Assembly (NCBI GenBank): GCA_035293945.1
Contig: DATGLV010000011.1
Span: forward strand, 62,001-126,000
From: VAZQ01 sp035293945
GTDB lineage: Bacteria; Pseudomonadota; Alphaproteobacteria; Rhizobiales; Xanthobacteraceae
Direction: 5' to 3'
DNA length: 64,000 nt
The position numbers and the translations under genes are program-made. Below are positions 52,556-60,521 of the stretch, piece by piece. Below the pieces are notes generated by a model that searched no databases, had not been told where the DNA came from, and saw only the letters and a list, made by a program, of their open reading frames with translations. Position 1 is the first letter of the stretch. Every line of letters begins with the position of its first letter.

Positions 52556-55500
52556 TCACGCCGCCTTCGCGGGCGCCGCCAGCCGCGCCAAGCTGCGCAT
52601 GATGGCCATCGTGCCCTTCAAGCGCTGTTCGGGTTTGTCCCAGTCGTGGAAGAACACGACCTTCATGTCGGGCCGGACCTTGGCGTCGGGTCCCTGCTCG
52701 CGAATGAATCGGATCAGCCGGTCCGGATTGGCAAAGACATTATCCCGGAACGAAATCACCGCGCCCTTCGGACCAGCCTCGATTTTCTCGACATTTGCCT
52801 GCCGGCACAGCTGCTTGATAGCCACAATCTGCAGCAGATGCTCGACCTCCGACGGCGCCGAGCCAAAGCGGTCGGTCAGCTCAGCCCCGAACGCGGCGAT
52901 ATCTTGTTCGGTCTCAAGCTCGGCCAGCCGCCGATAAAGCGCCAGCCGCACCGGCAGATCGGCAACGTAGCTTTCCGGAATCATCACCGGCATGCCGATG
53001 GTGATCTGTGGCGACCACTGGTCGGCGGCCGGCGCGCTCAAGCCGGCCTTCAGGCTCGAGACGGCCTCCTCCAGCATCTGCTGATAAAGCTCGTAGCCGA
53101 CCTCCTTGATGTGACCCGACTGCTCGTCGCCGAGCAGATTGCCGGCGCCACGGATGTCGAGATCGTGCGAGGCCAGCTGGAAGCCGGCACCGAGTGTGTC
53201 GAGCGACTGCAGCACCTTGAGCCGCCGCTCGGCCTGTTGGGTGATCTTGCGCTCTGCCGGCAGCGTCAGCAGCGCATAGGCGCGCACCTTCGAGCGTCCG
53301 ACCCGTCCGCGCAGCTGATAGAGCTGCGCAAGTCCGAAGCGGTCGGAGCGGTGCACGATGAGCGTATTGGCGGAGGGAATATCGAGCCCGGATTCCACGA
53401 TCGAGGTGGACAGCAGCACGTCGTATTTGCCGTCATAGAAGGCCGACATGATGTCCTCGAGCACGGCGGACGGCATCTGGCCATGCGCGACCGCGACACG
53501 CATTTCCGGCACGGTCTTGTCGAGAAACTCCTTGGCGGAGGCCAAATCCTCGATGCGCGGGCAGACGTAAAAGGCCTGCCCGCCGCGATAGCGCTCGCGC
53601 AGCAGGGCTTCGCGCACCACAAGCGGATCGAATGGCGCCACGAAGGTACGCACCGCGAGCCGATCGACTGGCGGCGAGGCGATGATCGAAAGGTCCCGCA
53701 CCCCGGTCAGCGCGAGTTGCAACGTGCGCGGGATCGGCGTCGCGGTCAGCGTGAGCACGTGCACCTCGGCGCGCAGCTGCTTGAGCCGCTCCTTGTGGCC
53801 GACGCCAAAGTGCTGCTCCTCGTCGACGATGACCAGGCCGAGGTCCTTGAACTTGATCGCTTTGCCGAGCAGCGCATGCGTGCCGATCACGATGTCGATC
53901 TTCCCGTCAGCCAGCCCCTTCTTCACGCGTGCGAGCTCGGCGGCAGATACCAGGCGCGAGGCCTGACCGATGTGAACCGGAAAATCGCGCAGCCGATCGG
54001 TGAAGGTCTTGGCGTGCTGGCGGGCGAGCAACGTCGTGGGCACCACCACCGCCACCTGCTTGCCGTTCATCGCGGTGACAAAGGCGGCGCGTAGCGCCAC
54101 CTCGGTCTTGCCGAAACCGACATCACCACAGATGAGACGATCCATCGGCCGGCCCGAGGTGAGCTCCTTGAGCACGGCATCGATCGCGGCCTGCTGGTCA
54201 TCGGTTTCCTCGTAGGGGAAGCCGGCGCAGAACTCATCGTAGAGGCCGTGGCCGACGCTGAGCTGCGGTGCGGCCCGCATCTGCCGCTCGGCCGCCACCT
54301 TGATGAGCTCGCCGGCGATCTCGCGGATGCGCTTCTTCATCCGCGCTTTGCGAGCCTGCCAGGCAACCCCACCGAGCCGGTCGAGCTCGACCCCGGTCTC
54401 CTCCGAGCCGTAGCGCGACAACAGCTCGACGTTCTCCACCGGCAGGAACAGCTTGTCGCCACCCGCATAGTGGATCTCAAGGCAGTCGTGCGGTGCGCCA
54501 GCCGCCTTGATGGCGCGCAGGCCAACGAAGCGGCCGATGCCGTGGTCGACATGCACGACCAGATCGCCGGCGGCGAGGCTCGTCACCTCGGCGATGAAAT
54601 TCTCGGGCCGCTTGGCCGCCCGCCGCGATCGCACCAACCGATCGCCGAGGATGTCCTGCTCGCTGATAAGCGCCGCATCCTCGGTTTCGAATCCGCTTTC
54701 GAGGCCCAGCACGGCCAATGCGACTTGTGCAGCCGGCAAGCGCAGCGCTGCGGGCCATGACGGCACAGGCTCAAGATTGGCGAGTCCGTGGTCGGCCAGG
54801 ACATGGCGCATGCGCTCGCGCGCGCCCTCACTCCAGAGCGCCACCGCAACGCGCTTGCGCGCAGCCTGCAGGCCAAGCACATGCTGGGTGACCGCCTCGA
54901 AGACGTTGCGGCCCGGCTCGTTACGCTCGGCAGCGAAATTGCGCCCCCGCTTGGTGCCGATATCGATGACCGGCCCCTGCTCGGGAACCGAAAAGGGCGT
55001 GAGACGCGCGAGCGGCGCCTGCGCGAGATGCTCGTTCCACTGCGCCTCGGTGAGATAGAGCCGGTCCGGAGGCAACGGGTGATAGAGAGGTCCTGCGCCC
55101 GGTTGGCCGAGCGCCTCTCGGCGCGCTTCAAAGTAATCCTTGATTTGTGCCAAGCGCTCCCTTGCCGCGTCGTCAACTTGCGGCTCGAGCACGATCGTCG
55201 AGCCTGGCAGGTATTCGAGCAAGGTGTCGAGGCGGGAATGGAACAGTGGCAGCCAATGCTCCATTCCGATGTGCCGCCGCCCCTCGCTGACAGCCTGGTA
55301 GAGCTGATCGTCAGGCGACGGCGCCCCGAAAGCCTCGACATAACCCAAACGAAAACGTCGGATGGTCTCGGTGGTGAGCTGCAGCTCGGCGACCGGCACC
55401 AAGTCGAGCGCATGCATCTGGTCGGTCGTGCGCTGGCTTTCCGGCTCGAAGCTGCGGATCGACTCGAGCGTGTCGCCGAAGAAGTCAAGCCTCACGGGCT

Positions 55501-56062
55501 CGGCCATTCCGGGGGCGAACAGATCGATGATACCGCCGCGCACCGCATAGTCCCCGGCCTCGCGCACGGTCGCGGTGCGGGCAAAGCCGTTGAGCTCGAG
55601 CCAGCGCGTGATCGCTTGCATGTCGAGCAAATTGCCCGGGGCGACTGCGAGGGTTTGGGTGGCGACGAAATCACGTGCCGGCACGCGCTGAAGCACGGCA
55701 TTGACCGACGTCAGCAGGACCGAAGGCCCTTCCCGCCCCTTGAGATGCGCGAGCCGGGCCAGCGCCGTCATCCGCTGGGCGACGATGGCGGCATGTGGCG
55801 AAGAACGGTCATACGGCAGGCAATCCCAGGCCGGGAATTCCAGCGCCGTGACGTCGGGAGCGAAGAAGGCAAGCGCCCGCGACAGCGCGGCCATGCGCCC
55901 ACCATCGCGGCAGATCACCGTTAGGCTGGTGGCCGGCGCCTTGGGACGCGCGGCGACCGCGCGGGCAAGATCGCCGATGACAAGTCCCTCGGCGCCATCG
56001 GCGACGCCCGAGAGCGTCAGCGGACGTTCCGCCGACAGGAGATCGGCAGGCGAGCGGGTCAT
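52556..56062 (-). CDS. mfd: Transcription-repair coupling factor
   Basis: DNA translocase that removes RNA polymerase stalled at lesions and recruits UvrA. At 1168 residues it is the normal size. The N-terminal UvrB-like part ('FPAWDCLPYDRSSPH', 'GIIDLFAPGM') is followed by the RNAP-interaction module ('AAGDLVVHVDHGIGRFVGLRAI', 'AGGDKLFLPVEN'). The RecG-like motor has Walker A 'ICGDVGFGKTEVALRAA' and DEEQ-box 'VIVDEEQHFGVGHKERLK'. 'LTATPIPRTLQLAL' and a TRCF C-terminal domain complete it. Its start overlaps the sdhE stop by four bases (ATGA). Confidence 0.96.
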   Translation of the reverse strand: MTRSPADLLSAERPLTLSGVADGAEGLVIGDLARAVAARPKAPATSLTVICRDGGRMAALSRALAFFAPDVTALEFPAWDCLPYDRSSPHAAIVAQRMTALARLAHLKGREGPSVLLTSVNAVLQRVPARDFVATQTLAVAPGNLLDMQAITRWLELNGFARTATVREAGDYAVRGGIIDLFAPGMAEPVRLDFFGDTLESIRSFEPESQRTTDQMHALDLVPVAELQLTTETIRRFRLGYVEAFGAPSPDDQLYQAVSEGRRHIGMEHWLPLFHSRLDTLLEYLPGSTIVLEPQVDDAARERLAQIKDYFEARREALGQPGAGPLYHPLPPDRLYLTEAQWNEHLAQAPLARLTPFSVPEQGPVIDIGTKRGRNFAAERNEPGRNVFEAVTQHVLGLQAARKRVAVALWSEGARERMRHVLADHGLANLEPVPSWPAALRLPAAQVALAVLGLESGFETEDAALISEQDILGDRLVRSRRAAKRPENFIAEVTSLAAGDLVVHVDHGIGRFVGLRAIKAAGAPHDCLEIHYAGGDKLFLPVENVELLSRYGSEETGVELDRLGGVAWQARKARMKKRIREIAGELIKVAAERQMRAAPQLSVGHGLYDEFCAGFPYEETDDQQAAIDAVLKELTSGRPMDRLICGDVGFGKTEVALRAAFVTAMNGKQVAVVVPTTLLARQHAKTFTDRLRDFPVHIGQASRLVSAAELARVKKGLADGKIDIVIGTHALLGKAIKFKDLGLVIVDEEQHFGVGHKERLKQLRAEVHVLTLTATPIPRTLQLALTGVRDLSIIASPPVDRLAVRTFVAPFDPLVVREALLRERYRGGQAFYVCPRIEDLASAKEFLDKTVPEMRVAVAHGQMPSAVLEDIMSAFYDGKYDVLLSTSIVESGLDIPSANTLIVHRSDRFGLAQLYQLRGRVGRSKVRAYALLTLPAERKITQQAERRLKVLQSLDTLGAGFQLASHDLDIRGAGNLLGDEQSGHIKEVGYELYQQMLEEAVSSLKAGLSAPAADQWSPQITIGMPVMIPESYVADLPVRLALYRRLAELETEQDIAAFGAELTDRFGSAPSEVEHLLQIVAIKQLCRQANVEKIEAGPKGAVISFRDNVFANPDRLIRFIREQGPDAKVRPDMKVVFFHDWDKPEQRLKGTMAIMRSLARLAAPAKAA

Positions 56063-56355
56063 GCGTCCTCCGCCCCGCCGCCCAAATGGAAGCGCCGCAG
56101 GTCGCGCAAGAGCGCGCTGTCGAAATCGGGGGGCACAACAGCGTCCCCGATGATCCAGGCCAGCAGGTCGGGGTCCGGCACCTCGATCAGCCGTTCGAAT
56201 TCATCGAGCTCGCTCGCATTCAAGGAGGCGATCCGCGCGTCCGCAAAGCCTCCCATGATCAGATCCATCTCGCGCATGCCGCGATGCCAGGATCGGAACA
56301 GGAGCTTGCGGCGCCGCAAATCGAGCCCCTCACTGGAGCGTGTTGTTCCGGTCAT
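56059..56355 (-). CDS. sdhE: Succinate dehydrogenase FAD assembly factor (SdhE/CptB)
   Basis: Helps attach FAD covalently to SdhA. The 98-residue protein has the conserved 'RRRKLLFRSWHRGMREMDLIMGGFAD' including the RGxxExD core, then the helical 'ELDEFERLIEVPDPDLLAWI'. ATG 56355 is preferred over the longer frame to 56430, whose extra residues overlap a repeat. It overlaps mfd by four bases, so the two are coupled. The recG-sdhE-mfd neighbourhood is conserved in rhizobia (recalled, not checked). No sdh genes are nearby. Confidence 0.93.
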   Translation of the reverse strand: MTGTTRSSEGLDLRRRKLLFRSWHRGMREMDLIMGGFADARIASLNASELDEFERLIEVPDPDLLAWIIGDAVVPPDFDSALLRDLRRFHLGGGAEDA

Positions 56356-56368
56356 CAATTCCTCATCG

Positions 56369-56417
56369 AGAGCATGTTCCCGAAAAGCCGTCGCCGGCTT
56401 TCGAAAGAATCGTGCTT
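56369..56417. repeat. Rhizobial REP-like palindromic repeat, diverged
   Basis: An inverted repeat with AGAGCATG at one end and CGTGCTT at the other, around AAAGCCG-TCG-CCGGCTTT. It resembles the GAGCATGATCCGGAAA-type intergenic palindrome of Hyphomicrobiales, upstream of sdhE. Family membership is from memory. Confidence 0.5.
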
Positions 56418-56532
56418 CGTCAAACGCCAAAAGCCCGGACGTGCCGGGCGCTGGTCATATAGGCGGCGTCTCCGCCGATGTCAGCAGGCTTAGCGCAACG
56501 CTCTAGTCACAAATCCGTCGGCGCGGCTCCGC

Positions 56533-56871
56533 TCAATCGCCGGTTCCGGGATTGGGGGAAAAGTGCTGCTCAAATTTCTCCGCTACACCTTCCCACTGCT
56601 TGGCGTCCGCCGGGTGGTCCTTCTTGGCGGTGATATTGGGCCAGACCTTCGCGTATTCGGCATTGACCGCGAGCCATTTTTCCAGCCCCGGCTCGGTGTC
56701 CGGCTTGATTGCGTCAATCGGGCATTCCGGCTCACAGACCCCACAATCGATGCACTCGTCCGGATGGATGACGAGCATGTTCTCGCCCTCGTAGAAGCAG
56801 TCCACCGGGCAGACTTCGACGCAGTCGGTGTACTTGCACTTAATGCAGTTGTCGTTGACGACATAGGTCAT
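56533..56871 (-). CDS. fdxA: Seven-iron ferredoxin FdxA
   Basis: Soluble electron carrier with one [3Fe-4S] and one [4Fe-4S] cluster. The 112 residues begin 'MTYVVNDNCIKCKYTDCVEV' and carry the Cys set of Azotobacter-type FdI ferredoxins: 'NCIKCKYTDCVEVCPVDCF' and 'ECIDCGVCEPECPIDAI'. A C-terminal extension ('KWLAVNAEYAKVWPNIT') is typical of the long FdxA form. ATG 56871 is chosen; upstream residues in frame overlap the divergent soxR. A SoxR box sits between a TTGACC -35 and a TAGGCA -10 pointing at this gene, so SoxR activation is predicted. Confidence 0.94.
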   Translation of the reverse strand: MTYVVNDNCIKCKYTDCVEVCPVDCFYEGENMLVIHPDECIDCGVCEPECPIDAIKPDTEPGLEKWLAVNAEYAKVWPNITAKKDHPADAKQWEGVAEKFEQHFSPNPGTGD

Positions 56872-56936
56872 GGGATATTGTTCACTCCAAAAGTATTGCT
56901 GCGGCCGGCAACGCCCCTTGCGCTCGAGCCGCGGGT

Positions 56937-56967
56937 TGCCTACAACCTCAACCATGGTTGAGGTCAA
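56937..56967 (-). promoter_or_regulatory. Predicted SoxR-activated promoter of fdxA
   Basis: On the minus strand, TTGACC (56967-56962) and TAGGCA (56942-56937) flank a 19-base spacer occupied by the SoxR palindrome. An overlong spacer of 19 is the hallmark of MerR-family activated promoters, and the geometry matches the E. coli soxS promoter. The plus-strand direction gives poorer boxes. Confidence 0.65.
56945..56964. promoter_or_regulatory. SoxR operator (perfect palindrome)
   Basis: ACCTCAACCATGGTTGAGGT is a perfect 20-base palindrome. It differs from the enterobacterial SoxR box only at the centre (CCTCAA and TTGAGG arms conserved). Its centre is the ATG of the annotated soxR start, so binding would also block soxR transcription or mark a later start. 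Confidence 0.85.
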
Positions 56968-57433
56968 GAGGCTTGTGAACAGCATTGACGGCAAGATCCA
57001 CGCGGAGCTTACCGTCGGCGAGGCCGCCAAACGTAGCGGGGTAGCGGTTTCGACCCTGCACTTCTACGAATCCAAAGGGCTGATCCGCAGCTCGCGCAGC
57101 CGCGGCAATCAACGGCGCTACCAACGCGGGGTGCTGCGTCGCATCGCCACCATCAAGGTGGCACAGAAGGCTGGAATTCCGCTCGCCACCATTCGGACGG
57201 CGCTCGCCTCGCTGCCCGACGACCGCGCGCCTACGCACGATGACTGGCGCCGGCTGTCGACGGTCTGGCGCATGGAGCTCGACAGTCGCATTCGCAAGCT
57301 CACCCAGTTGCGCGATCGCCTGGATGATTGCATCGGCTGCGGGTGCCTATCGATGACTAATTGCCCACTCCGCAACCCCGCCGACGAGCTCGCCGAAAAA
57401 GGCGCGGGCCCGCGCCTTTTGGATCAGGCATAG
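56954..57433 (+). CDS. soxR: Redox-sensitive MerR-family activator SoxR
   Basis: [2Fe-2S] redox-sensing regulator. The 159 residues open with a MerR HTH ('LTVGEAAKRSGVAVSTLHFYESKGLI', 'SRGNQRRYQRGVLRRIATI'), then the dimerising coiled coil. The SoxR cluster motif 'CIGCGCLSMTNCPLRNPADEL' (C-x2-C-x-C-x5-C) follows, all four Cys present. The ATG at 56954 falls within the SoxR palindrome. An in-frame GTG at 56975 would leave the operator upstream. Divergent from fdxA, its likely target. A hairpin near its 3' end is inside the coding region. Confidence 0.95.
   Translation: MVEVKRLVNSIDGKIHAELTVGEAAKRSGVAVSTLHFYESKGLIRSSRSRGNQRRYQRGVLRRIATIKVAQKAGIPLATIRTALASLPDDRAPTHDDWRRLSTVWRMELDSRIRKLTQLRDRLDDCIGCGCLSMTNCPLRNPADELAEKGAGPRLLDQA
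57397..57420. terminator. Perfect palindrome inside the 3' end of soxR
   Basis: AAAAGGCGCGGG followed directly by CCCGCGCCTTTT, a 24-base perfect palindrome ending in four T. It could form a terminator hairpin but lies within the last codons of soxR, 13 bases before the stop, and 33 bases before the recG ATG. Confidence 0.5.
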
Positions 57434-57453
57434 GAGCGCGGCCGGGCAATCTC

Positions 57454-59556
57454 ATGCGGCCTGCCGTTCTTAATCCGCTTTTTGCATCGCTCACGAGCCT
57501 CTCCGGCGTCGGGCCAAAGCAGGAGAAATTGTTCCAGCATCTGACCGGGCGCGGTGAAGCTCCGGTGCGGGTCATTGATCTGCTGTTTCACCTCCCTTCC
57601 GGAACGATCGACCGCAGGGCGCGCCCGAAGCTGCGCGACGTCGAATTCGGACAGTTCGTGACGGTGGCGGTCAAGGTCGATCGTCATCGACCACCCCCGC
57701 CACGGCGTGAGCGGGCGCCTTATCTGATCTTTGCCAGCGATGAGACTGGCGACATCGTCCTTACGTATTTCAACGCGCGGAAAGACTATCTCGAGAGGCT
57801 GCTACCGGTCGGCAGCGTGCGCTACGTTTCCGGCACCGCCGCCACCTACGACGGCATGTTGCAGATGGTGCATCCCGAGCGGGTGGTGAGCGAAGGCGAT
57901 CTCGCCAAGCTGCCGCTGGTCGAGCCGGTCTACCCGTTGACCGAGGGCCTCGCTCTCAACCAGGTGCGCCGCGCGGCGGAAGGGGCGCTGGTGCGACTGC
58001 CAACGCTGCCCGAATGGCAAGAGCCGAGCTGGGTCGCCCGCGAACGCTTCCCGCCCTTCGATGCAAGCTTGCGCGCGCTGCACCACCCAACCGAACCGAC
58101 CGATCTTCTGCCCGACGGCGCGGCGTGGTCGCGCCTTGCCTATGACGAGCTATTGGCGGGCCAGGTGGCGCTCGCGCTGGTGCGCGCGCATCTGCGGCGA
58201 CCGAGCGGGCGCGCAACGCCCGGCACCGGCCACTTGCGACAGAGACTGATCGAGAGCTTGCCCTTCAGCCTGACCCCGAGCCAGGTCCGCGCAATCAGCG
58301 AAATCATCTCCGATCTCGCCAAGCCGGAACGCATGTTGCGCCTGCTGCAGGGCGATGTCGGCTCAGGCAAAACCGTGGTCGCCCTCCTTGCCGCGGCGGC
58401 CGTGGTCGAGGCCGGCCGTCAGGCGGCGGTGATGGCGCCGACCGAATTGCTGGCGCGGCAGCATTTCAGCACAATGGCGCCACTTGCTGCGGCTGTCGGC
58501 GTGAGCCTCGCTATCCTGACCGGCCGAGAACGCGGCGCCGAGCGCAGGGAGACGCTGAAGCGTCTCGCCTTGGGCGACATCCATGTCCTCATCGGCACGC
58601 ACGCCCTGTTCCAGGAAGAGGTCGAGTTCCGCGATCTCGCGCTGGCTATCGTCGACGAGCAGCACCGTTTCGGCGTGCATCAGCGGCTGGCGCTCGCCCG
58701 CAAGGGCGAGGCGGTCGACGTGCTGGTGATGACCGCCACGCCGATCCCCCGCACTTTGGTTCTCACTTATTTCGGCGACATGGATATTTCCGAGCTGCGC
58801 GAAAAACCGGCCGGGCGCAAGCCGGTGGATACGCGTGCGCTCGGGCTTGATCGTTACGAAGAGGTGGTCGATGCCGTCAGCCGCGCACTCGCCGGGGGTC
58901 GCCGCGTCTATTGGGTGTGTCCGCTGGTCGAGGAATCGGAGAACGTCGATCTTGCCGCCGCCGAGGATCGCTTTGCGGCACTCAAGGAACGCTTTGGTGA
59001 AAATGTCGGCCTGATCCATGGCCGCATGAAGGGCGCCGACAAGGACCGCGCGATGCAGAGCTTCGCTGCCGGTAAGACGGCCCTGCTCGTCGCCACCACC
59101 GTGATCGAGGTGGGAGTCGACGTGCCGGAGGCGAGCGTGATGGTGATCGAGCATGCCGAGCGCTTCGGGCTTGCACAGCTGCATCAACTGCGCGGACGCA
59201 TCGGCCGCGGCGCCGAGCACTCCACTTGCCTGCTTCTCTACAAGGGTCCGCTCGGCGAAACCGCGCGCGCACGGCTGAAGGTCATGCGCGAGACGGAGGA
59301 CGGGTTCCGCATCGCCGAGGAGGATCTGCGGTTGCGCGGGGAAGGCGATGTGCTCGGGACCCGGCAGTCGGGACTGCCGGCGTTCAAGGTCGCCCGCGTC
59401 GACCTACATGGCAAATATATCAGCACCGCCCGCGATGATGCCGCGCTGATCCTGGCGCGCGATCCCACCCTTGCCACGGCGCGCGGCGAGGCGCTGCGCC
59501 ATCTCCTCTATCTATTCGAGCGGGACGAGGCAGTCCGGCTTATCCGTGCCGGGTAA
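57454..59556 (+). CDS. recG: ATP-dependent DNA helicase RecG
   Basis: Branch-migration helicase acting on stalled forks and Holliday-like junctions. The 700 residues comprise an N-terminal wedge/OB domain ('PLFASLTSLSGVGPKQEKLFQHL', 'GTIDRRARPKLRD'). The helicase motor has Walker A 'GDVGSGKTVVALLAA', 'VDEQHRFGVHQRLAL', 'TATPIPRTLVLTYFGDMD' and motif VI in 'RGRIGRGAEHSTCLLLY'. ATG 57454 begins 'MRPAVLNPLFASL', matching RecG N-termini. The soxR gene ends just 20 bases upstream, so readthrough is possible despite the palindrome. Length is standard. Confidence 0.96.
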   Translation: MRPAVLNPLFASLTSLSGVGPKQEKLFQHLTGRGEAPVRVIDLLFHLPSGTIDRRARPKLRDVEFGQFVTVAVKVDRHRPPPPRRERAPYLIFASDETGDIVLTYFNARKDYLERLLPVGSVRYVSGTAATYDGMLQMVHPERVVSEGDLAKLPLVEPVYPLTEGLALNQVRRAAEGALVRLPTLPEWQEPSWVARERFPPFDASLRALHHPTEPTDLLPDGAAWSRLAYDELLAGQVALALVRAHLRRPSGRATPGTGHLRQRLIESLPFSLTPSQVRAISEIISDLAKPERMLRLLQGDVGSGKTVVALLAAAAVVEAGRQAAVMAPTELLARQHFSTMAPLAAAVGVSLAILTGRERGAERRETLKRLALGDIHVLIGTHALFQEEVEFRDLALAIVDEQHRFGVHQRLALARKGEAVDVLVMTATPIPRTLVLTYFGDMDISELREKPAGRKPVDTRALGLDRYEEVVDAVSRALAGGRRVYWVCPLVEESENVDLAAAEDRFAALKERFGENVGLIHGRMKGADKDRAMQSFAAGKTALLVATTVIEVGVDVPEASVMVIEHAERFGLAQLHQLRGRIGRGAEHSTCLLLYKGPLGETARARLKVMRETEDGFRIAEEDLRLRGEGDVLGTRQSGLPAFKVARVDLHGKYISTARDDAALILARDPTLATARGEALRHLLYLFERDEAVRLIRAG

Positions 59557-59603
59557 TGCGGTGTGCCGATAAAAAGGGCACCGATCTTCCAAATAAGTAA
59601 TGC

Positions 59604-60404
59604 CTACTTCACCGGCTCGACGCTGCGGCGCGGCTGTCCGATTCGCGCACGCGCCAACTCCGCCATCGCGGCGAGCTTCTTCTGCGCATCGCCGTCGCTC
59701 GACTGCGCCATCCCGGCCGACATCAGCAGTGTCATCGCGGTCTCGACCGAAATATCGAGATCGATGACGTCGCGACGCGGCACATAGAAGAAAAACCCGG
59801 TGGTGGGGTTGGGGGTGCACGGCATGAAGGCCGACACGTGCTCGCTCTCCGGCAGGCGGCCGGCGATATCCGCGCCCGGCGGCTGCGAGAGAAAGACCAG
59901 CGACCACATGCGCGGACCCGGAAACTCGACCAAGCCGACGCGGCGGAAGCTCGACCCGGAATTCGAGAACAGCGTCTCGAATATTTGCTTGAGACTCTTG
60001 TAGATCGGCCGCACCACCGGCATGCGGTTGAGGATGTTCTCCCCGGCCTCGACCAGAGTACGCCCGACCAGGTTGGCAGTGAGGAAGCCAAGGACCGTGA
60101 GGGCAACCAGCGCAACGATGAGACCGGTGCCGGGGATATGAATCGGCAGATAGGTCTCGGGCCGATAGGCAGCCGGGATAAACGGACGCACCTGATCATC
60201 GACCCAGTTGATGAACCACCAGGTCAGATTGACGGTAATGAACAGTGGTCCGACCAGCACGAGCCCGGTGAGGAAATAGTTGCGGATGCGGCTCATTAGC
60301 CCGTGAGACGCAACGGGCGGCGAGCCGCGCGCCGCCGCCGCGAGGTCTTCGCCCGCTGAAGGCGTCGGCGCGGCAGCGCCCGGATTCGAGTCGAGATCGC
60401 TCAT
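59604..60404 (-). CDS. DUF502 family membrane protein
   Basis: A 266-residue inner-membrane protein of the DUF502 family. After a ~30-residue Pro/Ala-rich N-terminus come two membrane spans ('YFLTGLVLVGPLFITVNLTWWFI' and 'GTGLIVALVALTVLGFLTANLVG'). The conserved 'RMPVVRPIYKSLKQIFETLF' and the C-terminal domain 'VFLSQPPGADIAGRLPESE' with 'PCTPNPTTGFFFYVPRRDV' follow. ATG 60404 is preferred to 60428 because family proteins begin near 'MSDLDSN'. The function is unknown. It lies between recG (convergent) and glmS (same strand). Confidence 0.85.
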   Translation of the reverse strand: MSDLDSNPGAAAPTPSAGEDLAAAARGSPPVASHGLMSRIRNYFLTGLVLVGPLFITVNLTWWFINWVDDQVRPFIPAAYRPETYLPIHIPGTGLIVALVALTVLGFLTANLVGRTLVEAGENILNRMPVVRPIYKSLKQIFETLFSNSGSSFRRVGLVEFPGPRMWSLVFLSQPPGADIAGRLPESEHVSAFMPCTPNPTTGFFFYVPRRDVIDLDISVETAMTLLMSAGMAQSSDGDAQKKLAAMAELARARIGQPRRSVEPVK

Positions 60405-60521
60405 GCCATCCACTTCAAAGAAGGCCACCCGGCAGGCGAAACACTACCTGTGCGCTCAGGTCCGGCCAAGTCCTGTCGTCAAGCTCGGCCCTCAAGTACC
60501 GTCAGGGCGAGCCCGAGCCGG

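Noticed and set aside
52646..54094. A 482-codon plus-strand frame opposite mfd
   Set aside because: Mfd motifs on the minus strand are unambiguous; the plus frame lacks SD and recognisable sequence.
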